A stretch of 64,000 nucleotides of DNA from Ixodes scapularis (lineage: Eukaryota > Arthropoda > Arachnida > Ixodida > Ixodidae): positions 25,369,297 to 25,433,296 of the forward strand of contig NW_024609835.1 of assembly GCF_016920785.2 (NCBI RefSeq), read 5' to 3'. Below the pieces are notes generated by a model, which did no database searches, was not told the DNA's origin, and saw only the letters and a program-made list of their open reading frames with translations. Position numbers and translations under genes: made by a program. Positions 45,680 to 56,419 of this stretch are shown here, piece by piece (positions within the stretch are counted from its first letter, which is position 1; each line of letters starts with the position of its first letter).

Positions 45680-45900
45680 GAAATTATGCTCAGGAACGCG
45701 ACGTCAGTCTTGGCCCCAAGTGCCGTTCCGGTCCGCGCACGTTTGCCGCTGGCGATCGGGCTTGGGTAGTCGGCCGAACGCCTGTGCCCACGATGTGGAT
45801 GTGAAAGTGTCTCGAATTATCAACGTCATACCTATTAGATGCGTCGTTAAACAACTTATAACGCCAAATATAAGACGGAATCGGCCGCCCGAGCTTCGGC
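45680..45900 (+). pseudogene. Ty3/gypsy-like integrase C-terminal scrap
   Basis: One plus frame gives RTFAAGDRAWV. The overlapping next frame gives a KVSRI...CVVKQL block. This is the order RTFxxGDxVWV, then V..RxxxRHVxQL, seen at the C-terminus of gypsy polyproteins, where it helps bind target DNA. A frame change separates the two parts. Upstream (45340-45500) a pyrimidine-rich stretch ending in AATAAAG near 45490 looks LTR-like. With the gag scrap at 44567 this suggests a heavily deleted element on the plus strand. Confidence is low without a search. Confidence 0.35.
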
Positions 45901-46573
45901 GGGCGCACTGCAGCCGATGACGAGGAGCTGGCCGGGCTATCGGACGGGCAGAGCTACACTCGAACTAGTTGCTATTCCAAGGTTCTCTAAACTTTCAACT
46001 TTTTGGCTATGGGGCTGGTTTGGGGGTCGGTTGCTGTCTCGAGGACCGGAATAGAAATAAAGAATTGTAAAGTAAGAAAAAAAATAGTTCGACTTTTGCT
46101 GCTGTTTGTGCGCGTAGCTGCGTCATTATTTTTTTTTTTTTGTTTGTTTTTACGAGTGTTTATATTTGCACCCATAGCAGTGAGTCTGCTTGAAGCGGAC
46201 CGCGGGCAGGGCATCACTGGAAGGAACGCGTCTAGCCACGGACCTGTTGGAAAGCCTCAGAGGGCCGGGGTTTGAAGACCTCTGCTCTGTCGAACCTCGA
46301 ACGAAACTTTCCCGCCCAAGGTTGCCTTCGTGTGTCCGTAGGAGCACCGAGTGCACAATGAGTAGAGGCTCCACACTGTCGAAATATATTTATGAGGCAC
46401 TTCCGTTCTGCATTTAAAGTGCCCTATATATCCATTCAATTTCCTGTATGCTACTCGTGCTTTAAATACCCTATAAGTGTGTACACTCGTTTTGAGTGCA
46501 TATATTATACATTAATGGCGAATATACTTCAAGCAGACTCCCAAACTAAATTCCTATTACAAAGGGGCTGAAA
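45901..46573. other. Non-coding stretch
   Basis: No gene recognised. Short overlapping frames on both strands at 46003-46439 have no domain. Confidence 0.4.
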
Positions 46574-47441
46574 TTAAAGGGCCCATGAAACGATTTTTGG
46601 GCTGGGATCATAAATAAATTTAGATTGGGATATTACTAGTAACATATCGTTTAGTGGGCCAAAAGAAGGAAGGTAGCAAGTGAAAAGCCTGATTTTCGGT
46701 ACGAAACTTTAAAAACAAAGATGTCTATTTTGTACCTTCTTCCCTTCGAAACCTCTCTGCCTTTTCACCGTGATAAATCCGCGGTACCCAAAGCGCTTCA
46801 CCTGGCCCAAACGCACGTCACACGACACCGGACCTCACTTGTTCCCTTAACCCCTGTGTTGACAGTGCGGTGGAAGCTATGCGCTTGCCGGACCATTCAG
46901 CCGCCTCCCTTTCATCCCCTGACCTTATTCTCTGTATTGTAAAAGCTTGGTCTGCTGGACAAGTTGGTAGTGAACATTCATATTAAAAATAGTGCAAAAG
47001 AGACGGGACAAAAAGACGAAGAAGCACACAGGACAAGCGGAAAATAGCGCTTGTCCTGTGTGCTTCTTCGTCTTGTTGTCGCGTCTCTTTTGCGCCATTT
47101 TTAATATGAACGCTCATTCTCTGCGCGTGGCTATGCGCGAGGGAGCGTGATCAAAGAAAGTGGCAAAAGTGTGGCTGGCCCAACGATCACGTAGGTTCCA
47201 CAGCACTATCAGCTTCGTGGTGAACGGGCTGGGGAAAGCAACATTTGTCCGATTTTTGAGCGACGGGCTAATATATTCTAGGAGGAGAATGGCTGTGTCC
47301 GGGTACACAAACGAGGCTCCGAGGAAGAGGCGAGTCACTCCTTTCAGTCTTCTTGAACTGACTGGTAGAATGCGCGATTTGTGAGTTGAGGAGGAAAGCT
47401 AAGAAGGAAAAAGTTAAAAAATCTTTTCTGGGCCACTTTAA
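46574..47441. mobile_element. TTAA-flanked MITE, 868 bp, with nested palindrome
   Basis: TTAA at 46574-46577 and 47438-47441. The left end reads TTAAAGGGCCCATGAAACGA; the right end, reverse-complemented, reads TTAAAGTGGCCCAGAAAAGA. A separate palindrome (46975-47115) sits inside. The piece CCGCCTCCCTTTCATCCCCT near 46905 recurs in diverged form near 62540, so a related copy exists there. No transposase frame. Confidence 0.65.
46975..47115. mobile_element. Palindromic element nested in the TTAA MITE
   Basis: The arms pair almost perfectly (outer CATATTAAAAATAGTGC with GCGCCATTTTTAATATG; inner GACGAAGAAGCACACAGGAC with its mirror) around GAAAATA. It probably inserted into, or arose within, the larger MITE. 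Confidence 0.85.
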
Positions 47442-48890
47442 TATTGTAAATTTTGGGATATTTCAAGTACACTCACTTGACTATGTTTCAACGAAAATAT
47501 ACTGAGCTTATTTTTAATATGCTCGTTACGCTTAGGGAGATAATGGCGTTACCTCTAACGCGTTACTTTTTTAGTAAGGCAGTAATGTACTGATTACTTT
47601 TTTCAAGACAGTAACGGTAATTTTACTTTAATTATTTTGAGTAACGGGTAACGTAGTTACGTTACCCTTTACATCTTTGTCCCAAGACCTAGAAAGATTA
47701 CTTCAATCCTTGTATGCACCTCTTGCAAAAATGAAGTCGTACTAGCAGCATAGAGTCGCGCAAAGCCTCTTGGGACCCATTGGCTACAATTTTGGTTTAA
47801 CATAGAATTAACTGATCGTATTGGTTTAACAACTTGGTATGCGAACACAAAAGGAGACCAAAGACACGCAGAAACTCGTCAGATAACGCTGTCCGTGTCT
47901 GACGTGTTTTTGTGTGTCCCTCGTCTCCTCTTGCTTTCGCATGCCAAGCAGTTTTGGTTTGGATTTTTCGATCTCACTTCACAATATCCCATCACCGCCA
48001 AATTCAGTGCATGCATTTTCGAAAATGTGTCTTTCGTAAATCTAAAATACTGTTGGTGTTGCCTACCAATACAAACAAAAACCGTTTTTTTTTTTTTGTT
48101 TGTTTTTTGTGAGGGGAAGGGGGTGGTTTCCGATGCGGCAAAGTTTGTTCGCAAGTAAATACAGATCTACGATAACAGCTGGGAGAAGAAGCTTTAACTT
48201 TACCGGTCATCCTGTTTCATTGTCTCCGCAATGTCCTACGCTTCTTCCATGATTTGTGATGAACTCTGGAATGGTACCAGACAACCCAAAGTGTATGGGG
48301 AGCGGGTCGGCCGTGCATCACTCCTCGCTAAGTCTATCCTTGCGGGCGCTGAAGCTCCGTGTTTCGACGGGGGCTCTCGCGAAGATTAATGGGTGGAATT
48401 CAAGCGGGCGCTGACTTTATTCTTATGCAGCGCTCAGATTCACTACTTCGTCAACGGAGGAATCGAAACCAAACCCAAGTCACGCCTCTCAGGTGCAACG
48501 TGCGCAATGTTCCGTGCACGGATTTTTGGAAGCACAGTCCATTCCTGCATTTATGCCACATACCTTCGAAAATTTCCCACCTTAAAAAACCCCAACGCGC
48601 ACACCCTTTGTCGCAATGTTGTAAAACGCTATAGTTTCACTACAAAAGTAACGAAAAAATGACGTTCACTAATTTTTATTGGTAACCATGACGCCTTCTT
48701 TTTAGTTTGAGGTAACGTAGGTCGGTAACGCGATCCTTTTATTGGCCAGTAACAATAAATACATTTCGTTTCTTTTTTTTTTTGGTAACGCCTAGAACAT
48801 TGCGTGTAGGTATGCCTATTGCATTCTCCAGTCCTATAGCTCGGCGCCATGCGGTCACTGTTTACCCTCTGAGGGAAGAATGGGCAAATT
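47442..48890. other. Non-coding stretch with a GTAACG block
   Basis: No gene recognised. A loose inverted repeat occurs at 47845-47935 (CACAAAAGGAGACCAAAGAC with TGTCCCTCGTCTCCTCTTG). GTAACG words also occur at 48650-48795. Confidence 0.4.
47525..47680. repeat. Degenerate GTAACG/CGTTAC block
   Basis: About 150 bp rich in GTTAC, GTAAC, GTAATG and CGTTAC words in alternating orientation. It has no fixed period and is self-complementary in many registers. Confidence 0.6.
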
Positions 48891-49082
48891 AGGGCTGGTC
48901 CACACGGCCCCGTGTTTTTATGTTACGTTTATCACCAAACCGTTTATGTCTCAAATGTCTCGCGCCAGGCTATCTCCTTGAACTTCCACGCTTACTATAA
49001 GGCAGAGATGTCCAGGTAACTTGTACGTAAGGCTTCGAACGTAACCTAATGTCAGAAAAAGAGGCTGTGTGAATCAGCCTTC
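48891..49082. mobile_element. Small MITE with AGGGCTGGTCCACACGGCC-like ends
   Basis: The left end AGGGCTGGTCCACACGGCC matches the reverse complement of the right end, AAGGCTGATTCACACAGCC, with a few changes over about 19 bp. It is 192 bp. The CACACGGC core resembles the ends of the PIF/Harbinger-like element at 17685. Confidence 0.5.
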
Positions 49083-49170
49083 ACTATGACGAGGATTGGG
49101 ATAACGAACTCGTAAAAGAGCACCCTGCAGCATGTTCTCGCTGTTCTGGCCACGAGTCAAAAGAGCAATA

Positions 49171-49367
49171 TAGGGAGTATTCACTGGCGGCCATATCTGT
49201 GTGCGCGACTGCTTTGCGCGTGCTAACGGCGAGCTTCCACAGTTCTTTTGCAACGTACGTTTCACACAATCAAGATTGCCGGTCACGTCAGGCTATTAAT
49301 GTAAGCTCGTTCTGAGCACGCGCCCTAAACATCGCCCTCAAATATGGCGTCCAGTGAATGCCCCCTA
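49171..49367. mobile_element. Small TA-flanked MITE, 197 bp
   Basis: The left end TAGGGAGTATTCACTGGCGG and the right end (reverse complement TAGGGGGCATTCACTGGACG) are inverted repeats followed by GCCATAT on both sides. TA flanks at 49169-49170 and 49368-49369 fit Tc1/mariner-type targeting. Confidence 0.65.
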
Positions 49368-49369
49368 TA

Positions 49370-52300
49370 CCGAGGCGCTTTGAGTGCATAGGCTCTCGTA
49401 GCACGGATGAAAACTCGTTTCGCCGGAGAGACACCGAAAAAAGCCGATTAGCGCTTTTTTTAATATTTTTATTTCTCTAAAGGCGAACGCGTTAAAACAA
49501 AACACACGAATTCAACTCTGTTACGTCACTGCGTGGTAGTGGCGCGTCGAGCGCACTTCCGCTCTGGGGCTGTAGGTAGAAGTCAGTACGCGAGACGTGC
49601 GTTCCTGCGTTGTTTTCAAAGAAACCAGGCAAAAACCTTCCTACTCGTCAAAACGCCGCGACTGAGACTGTACAAAAAGATTGAGAAAGGTTTGAACATC
49701 AGTTTTCCTCAAATTGGTTCGTCCGAGAACGTGGATATGTGCCGTAAAAAGGGAAAATCAGACGCCATCGGACCACGATTGCTTAGATGGGAAGCACTTT
49801 GGGTTGAATTCACGGATACTTGTGGTCATCAGATGTATTCGTTGTGTTCCAACCTGAACGGGAAAAACCGTCAAGTTGTACGGACCGCCTGCGGACAGCG
49901 TTCAGTGCGTCCTCAAGTTCAAACGGCCACATGATCGTTCGAACTGTCGTCTGCTCTTTCAGACGACACCGGCCCGTAGACCAAAAGTTGGCCCGGTAAT
50001 TACCATAAGAACTAAGTGTAGGCCTCGAAAACTTAAGTTCGAAGGTTGGTTGGGGTAAGCAGGCTGGTTGTAAACAGTAGATACAATGAGATGTTGATCA
50101 TTGTTACCAGTGGCCATCATCGACTTGTTATTCCTGATTCACTTGGTCCGATTCTGCTTGCGAATTTCACTACCGATGTCGACCATCTCAGCCACGGTTC
50201 ACGATTTTGCAGGTCAAGCGACGTCGCAAGTGAAAGTTGCGAGCGAAATTTTATCATACAAATGAGGCTTGAACGTCCATACTGCGGCGTCCACGCGGAA
50301 TGAATCACCTCATGTCACATTATTCACGCGAAATTTTGCGGTGTAACGAGCCTCGGTAATTTCACTGAGGCCGCTCAAGTAGTCAGACATTGCCAGGAAG
50401 ACGTAGAATCAACAATTCTGACACGAAAAAGAGCACGGGGACTCATACCGACGCCGACAACATCGCATTTGCACGGTTTGTTTATGAACGACGGCGAGCT
50501 TCTTGCCCATACTCCATCGCGCATGCGCGGTGCCGGTGACGTCCTCTACGGGCGCTTCGGTTTGTTTGTAAACATGAGTTGGTCTATAGGGTGTCTCTTC
50601 TCATTTCATGAACATTACGAAATTTCGCAGTTAATATTTATTAGACTAGAAATTCGTTTTAAGGTTTTTGATTGATCTAGTAGACCGAGCCAACCATCCA
50701 AACCATTCAAAAGTTAAAAAAAAGAAAGAAAAACAAGGCGCACGTAAAAGCTTTGGGAACAGAGAAGATACAAAAAAGGTGAAGCCAAATGTACGTATAC
50801 GAGTAGCACGATTCCGTGGAAAGACATAACAATCGGTAAACTTCGTTGTCTGTAGCCAAACACGAACCGAGCTTGGCTTTGGCTGGTCACAAGCACCCTA
50901 ATTGTCTTCCCACCAGATCGAGAACGGCCAACCAAGAATCGTCGAAAGACGATCAACTGAATTCCATTAGATTTACGAACCCCATTTACTGTAATTCGAA
51001 ACAGCGGGAAACCGCCAAAACAGTTGAAAGCTTTGTGAACAAACAGTTTTCATCTATTTCTTCACTCTTTCGTATACTATTTGTAGCAACTCTGTTTCGA
51101 AGAAAAGAAGCACGTCCCCATCTAAATTGATCTCTTCCGAGAGATGACCGCTCTCTTCCGCGGACGGCTTGGAACAACAAAGCCCAGACGGCGCAAAGCA
51201 GGTGCGTCCAACCCCCGCACTGCCACGTTTTATCCTGGGGAGGACCGCTGCGAATGCTAAGACCAACCGCATCCAATGAGCAGCCAGGATTGAGCGTCAC
51301 GTGACCACCTCATCGAGAGATAATAGGAGAGGCGGATGGCCCACAAACACCATTTCCAATTCCTTTTATGTCGTTGCTTCTTGCTCGTCGCATTTTCTGA
51401 GGTCCACTGGAAGATGAAACAGTCCTTAAAGATGGACACCAGCTGTCGTCGTATGTCGGCGATTGGTAAGCGACGAAACCGAGCATCGGTGTCGTTCTCG
51501 GTCGTCGCACGAGATGCCCGAGCATTTTTCAGTTCTTATTGCCACCGAAGAGGTGCGCAGCCGCCGTCGCGCTGTATTTTCAATGAATCGCAGCGGCGGG
51601 CGTTTTCTCCGGGAGCAACAGCTTGGGGCGGACTCTAGCACTCTATCAAAACACGCTTTGCCGACGCAACTAATGTACGATCGCTGGCGGTTGCAACAGT
51701 GGCCGTAAGCGCTGTAGTTATTGCGCAAACCGTCTTGATCAGGAAGAAAAGAAGAGAAAACGAACGAATGACATCATTATGATCAAACGTACGCCACCAC
51801 AATGCGTGTCCATTGGTATCGGCTTGCTGCGGTAGCTTGCTGTGGTGTTGCTGCGGTGCTTGCTGAAAGATTAACAATGTCTGCAATGAAATCCTTGTGG
51901 CGCCTCATTTTATCGCATTTACTCCCTACTTTGAAAAATAAACTCACAAATTATTTCCCACGTTTTTCTCTTTTTTTTCTAAATAGCTATCTTCGTATTC
52001 AATATTCATTGTCCCAGTGAAGAGATGCCGGCGAAGACTAACATCCATTTTAACATATCTGTCCCTCTGTCATACACAACTAATCAATCAAGAGATCCCA
52101 AAGGACGAATCCGGCAGTAATGCAATGTCCTTCCGCATGAAAAAAAAACAAACAACAGAAATAAGATGTTAAGTCAGTTTTTGTCCTCGTCTTACCAACG
52201 ATAAAAGTGATCACGTGTGTCCTGACACCCTGTGTACCATAGAACGACTAAATAAGCTACAACTCAAAGAAATGACCCTTCAGCTCAGCTTGGTGCTTCA

Positions 52301-52935
52301 AATAATTATTCCAGTCAGCTGTAGCCTTGTTGGAAATTCCGGTAAATGCTATTCCGTCCGCCAGAAATGTTGAAACAATTTACCACACAACCAAACATTA
52401 TTGTCTGAGCTCCCCAAAGCCGTCTCTAAAATTCAGGAAGTCGTATTTGTGAATCTTCACGATATTTAATCAGGTCCGCTCTGATCTAGGCACCTACCAA
52501 AAAGTGGAAGAGGATTCGGACATTTAAATGACTTTGGCATGTCATGAGCGCTCTCGGAGCACGCTCTTTTGGTTCGAGGCCGAACAAGCTTTAAAACCAA
52601 CTCACACTGCTGATACGTCACATGAAAGACGCGGTCTGCGGACACGATAACAAAATTATCTGCGGACAAACTTCAAGTATTTTCAAACCATGTTTGCTTC
52701 AAACATGTGCATGTTCCGAAAATGTCTACAGACAGTAATTTTCTGTATGACCAATGTGTCCGTCATACAAGGAGCACGGCTTCAACCAGTTCTCCCCGTC
52801 TCTTGCTTCCAGTGTTCATCACAGTCTCGGACCCGGGGTCTTTAAAGTTCGACACTCGGTGAGAAAGTCAGCCAGGTAGCCGACTTTCTCGACGAGTGTC
52901 TGTCTAACCGTCGAGCCCATGGGTTAGCAATGCTT
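49370..52935. other. Non-coding stretch, no gene accepted
   Basis: Contains a plus frame of 133 codons (49533-49934) and an overlapping 60-codon frame ending at 50058 beside a GGTAAG donor-like string. Neither has a recognised domain, and I cannot show an acceptor. GC-richer sequence at 51440-51720 gives overlapping frames on both strands without domains. Confidence 0.35.
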
Positions 52936-53222
52936 ATGCCCGCGTCCCACTAGAGCGATAGGCAGAAACAAAAGACAGCGACAAGCCTCAAACCCATGCA
53001 GCATGCTCGCGATGGTACCTTAGGCAGGCGTGAAGTTGTTCAGTGCTGGTGTAGTAAGCACGATCGATTGCAAGCCTGCCAAAGATACTTCGCGTGCATG
53101 ATGCTCGTGTTTGAGCATAGCCTCCTCTATTCTACAAAGCCTCTCAAATCACGAAAGACTCTGGTTTTAGGCTTGTCGCTGTCGTTTGTTTCTGTCTGTC
53201 GCTTTAGTGGGACACGGGCATA
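52936..53222. mobile_element. 287-bp MITE with 50-bp terminal repeats
   Basis: TGCCCGCGTCCCACTAGAGC at the left matches the reverse complement of the right end, TGCCCGTGTCCCACTAAAGC. Similarity continues through GACAGCGACAAGCC. Flanking TTA on the left and TAA on the right extend the palindrome. The family is not assigned. Confidence 0.8.
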
Positions 53223-53464
53223 AAAAGGCTCGTCGCACCGGACATGGTTAAGAGTTCGGCAAATTTCCGTTGCGATACTATAGTTGGTCACGAACAAGAA
53301 TTGAAATATTCGCCGACGGATTGATTGCTACCGAGCGTAGTCCGACTGACGGTGAGCGTATAGGTACATGAAGGTGCTGCTTGAAAAAAGCGGATGATTC
53401 ACGCTAAGAAGAAAAAAAGTATAACAATTGAAAAGGAAAAAAATTGTTATCTTATTTCTAATAA

Positions 53465-55030
53465 AGATCAAGTCGAATCAAATCAAATAGTTTATTTTCC
53501 CATTTACACAAAAAAAATTGGGGAAGGCCGAAGAAAAAAGCTGATAAATCAGCTTGACATGGTCATCGGCCACCCTACAGAGGCAGTGGCGGCGGCAGTA
53601 GAAAGATATACACTGAAGAGTTTATAAGTAAAATAGTTAGTGAAAATACAAAAAGGCATGTCCGGAGCAAGGGGTAGAAGTATTAAACAACATTAAAAAC
53701 TCACTAGCACTTTTCCTATCGTTACACAAAGCTCACCCTTCCTTAAAAAGCCTGAACTTCAAAACAAAAAATCAACTTACATTAAAAGTGGACATACTAA
53801 AATAAAATAAAAAGTTGTTTACAGCGTAGATCCTCATTGCCTATTCAAAGAGCAGAAATATGTAAAAAAAAAATAAGGAACACCCCAGTACGAGTGATCT
53901 ACAATAAAATACACAGAAACAGTCAACATCCGGAAAACGCGATGAGAGTGCGGTATGTATTACAATCCACTGCGAGGTAAACTAAAATACATAATACAAA
54001 CTGAGTCCGGCCAGCGCCGCACACACTTTTGTTTTCTGTCTTTTTCATAGTTGTAAAATTTTTTGTAATTGTTGAAATGATGTGTTATGTATATCTAGCT
54101 CATTACTTGACAGGTGATTTAACTAGTTTGGCAAGGTGTGCCTCAACATTTTTATCTCAGTTTGCAGTTCTGTTGGTGGTCACCTGCTAGCATTCCCGCC
54201 TTCGTGTTTTGTACCCGGGGTGTTTTTCGTCCAGTGTGCTAATTTTAGGAATTGTTTCAATGCGATTATATGCTTGATATTTGTACGTACAAATGAGCCT
54301 ACAGCTCTACATATTCTGACCCGTCAGTGCGTCGAAACTTCTAAACAATTCTTCCGTATGCGACTCGTAAGGGCGTTGTGGATTATGCGCATCATTCTTT
54401 TCTGAAGTAGGTAAATTTTGGTTAGGTTGTTCATTGTGGTCGTGCTTCAGACGAGATGCGAGTAGTTAAGGTAGGAGCAAAATAACGATCCGTGTATAAC
54501 TTCCTTAACAAAGAGCGGAAGCACAAAGAAATTTTTATATGTTAATTTAATGACATCAGCTAATTTCGAAGCTATACTTCTGACGTGTGTGCTCCAGGTT
54601 ATATGCTCACTGAATTACACCCCTAAGGTTTTAAAATCCTTAACCATTTCAATCGGTGAGCTATTTATCAAGAGATCGGCAGGCAGGATAACCTTTCTAT
54701 TTCTAGGGCGGAACAAGTTTTGGTTTGTTTTGTTTGTGTTGAATTTTAGATAGCTACTTTCTGCCCAGTTGTACAACTTACTTAGAGCGGTGTTTGCAGT
54801 ATCGATGATCTCACTGTAATCTCTTCCTGCAAACAACATTGTTGTGTCATCTGCGTATATAAACAATTTAGCTGTCACGCCCATGTCCACTATGTCATTA
54901 ACATATAAATTAAATAAAAGCGGTCCTAAGATGCTAAAAATCACGACAGATATCACGTTTCCGGCTCCCTTACCCTCGTGTTCTATAGTATGCTTTTTTT
55001 CCCATACGCCATACGCGGCTATACTCATCG
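53465..55030 (-). mobile_element. Decayed CR1/L2/Jockey-type LINE
   Basis: Minus-strand order: RT catalytic block near 54845-54920, post-RT region to about 54280, a long 3' UTR, then AATAAA at 53491-53496 followed by an ATTTGATTTGATTTGACTTG tail of short tandem units. Such microsatellite-like tails are typical of L2/CR1/Jockey LINEs. The 5' end fades near 55030, next to a palindromic MITE. It is the same general type as the LINE at 56191. Confidence 0.65.
54270..55028 (-). pseudogene. Reverse transcriptase fragment, frameshifted
   Basis: The 137-codon minus frame at 54615-55028 carries LGPLLFNLYVND, then YADD at residues 58-61, then SYLKFNTNKTN and a VKDFKTLGV block. These are RT motifs of non-LTR elements. 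Downstream the homology continues in other frames, with LYLLQKRMMRIIHNA-like wording interrupted by stops, to about 54280, so the copy is multiply broken. The region before LGPLLFN is unrelated, which marks the 5' truncation. No endonuclease or catalytic first Asp block is present. Confidence 0.75.
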
Positions 55031-55106
55031 TTCCGCATCCTATGAGAATTAGTTGATAACAATGACGAAGAACGAATCACTAAGCAAAGAGCCCGTCTTG
55101 AGCTAT

Positions 55107-55420
55107 CACTCTGAAAACGCCCGTGCGCCCACTTTGCCGCACAACACTCGGTGTGCCAATCACCGCAACTTACGGAGGTAGCTCAGTGAATGACAATACC
55201 GAAAAATAAGTTTCACCCAAAAAACTCAGTCTGAGCTGTGACATTGAGTAATGCAAAACGTCACGCTTGCATTGCATAATGTCACAACTCCGACTGCGTT
55301 TTTTGGTCTGAACATATATGTTCCGGCATCGTCATTCACTGAGCTGCCTCGGTAAGTTGCCGTGACTGACTCTCCGAGTGTTGTGCGGGAAAGTAGACTC
55401 ACGGACTTTTTTTAGAGTGT
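55107..55420. mobile_element. Palindromic MITE with CACTCTAAA ends, copy 3
   Basis: It starts CACTCTGAAAACG and ends TTTTTTTAGAGTGT. Internal mirror blocks (GCAACTTACGGAGGTAGC, ACTCAGTCTGAGCTGTGACA and the CAATGCAAAACGTCACGC centre) match the 24325 copy closely. 314 bp, nearly full length. Confidence 0.9.
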
Positions 55421-56190
55421 ATACGAGTGACTGTAGTGAATAAAAATAAAACGCACGACGACATGGTGCAGGGCATCAATCGAGCTTACGCCAGAGGGAG
55501 TGGCACTCGGTTTCGTCCCTGTCTGCTAAGATTTGGCATCGAGAACGAGGACCCACGGATGTCCGACGACTTACACGCCTCACCGCTCGCGGCGATAAAT
55601 AAAATACGAGGTTAGAGATGAAACAAACTGCGGCAGCTTTTATTGAATAATTCTGTGCTGCCCGCGAGTACAAAGTGAGCGCAGAAACAATCTCTCACGC
55701 TCTCTGTTAACAGGAAAAGACAACACTTAAAAACAAACATTGCAAACACGCCATGGGACCGACGCCGCGAGACAGCATGCTAATCAGCACCTCTTTGTGC
55801 AATGTGTCACTCCCTAACTCGTTTACTCAGCGTTCTTAGCGAGCGCGCGCATAGGCAAGCGCGCAAACATGCTAACACGCGAGGGGAGGCACGCAACTAG
55901 GGTCCAGGGGAGGCAACGCGATATTGCATCACGACACGCCACGTGGCCTTCGTTTGAATCTACTCCGCCTGGTCGCGGAGTTTATTCTGGCGTGCAAGGG
56001 TCGTGTGTCTTGAGAAAAAACAAATCTCAATTCGTCGGTGAAGGGGCGTCGTCTTTGAAGGGTAGAAATCCAAGCTGCAAACCACGCAATATACGGTAAA
56101 TGAGACACAGTGGTTTAGGTTATTGCCATGCGTACTCTGAAGTCGCCGACAGCTTAATAAACGCAGGTCATGGCGAACCCCAAGGATCTA
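55421..56190. other. Non-coding stretch
   Basis: No gene recognised. Moderately GC-rich, with short frames lacking domains. Confidence 0.4.
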
Positions 56191-56193
56191 ATT

Positions 56194-56217
56194 GAACTTT
56201 GAACTTTGAACTTTATT
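56194..56217 (-). promoter_or_regulatory. LINE 3' end: AATAAA plus GAACTTT microsatellite
   Basis: TTTATT at 56212-56217 is AATAAA on the minus strand, followed by three AAAGTTC units. This combined signal marks the element's 3' terminus. Confidence 0.7.
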
Positions 56218-56419
56218 TCAGCAACACTATGCCGAGGACACCGGACAAAAAGCTAACAGAAGCTAGCTTGACTGGGTCCGGTGCCCTTGCATGTACAGGG
56301 AACACAATCATATTTAAACAATCCTAAATATTTCTTACAATATTCAAATCAAACAATTTAAAATGTTCCAATAAAAATTTTAAAATCACCGACATTAGAG
56401 AACATTTTTTTTTCTTAAT

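Noticed and set aside
49533..50058. 133-codon frame and following 60-codon frame with a GTAAG at its end, considered as a host exon
   Set aside because: No recognisable domain, no acceptor identified, and the donor-like string overlaps the stop; insufficient support.
51336..51728. Overlapping 80-100-codon frames on both strands in GC-rich DNA
   Set aside because: Mutually overlapping, no domain, and no splice or start context.
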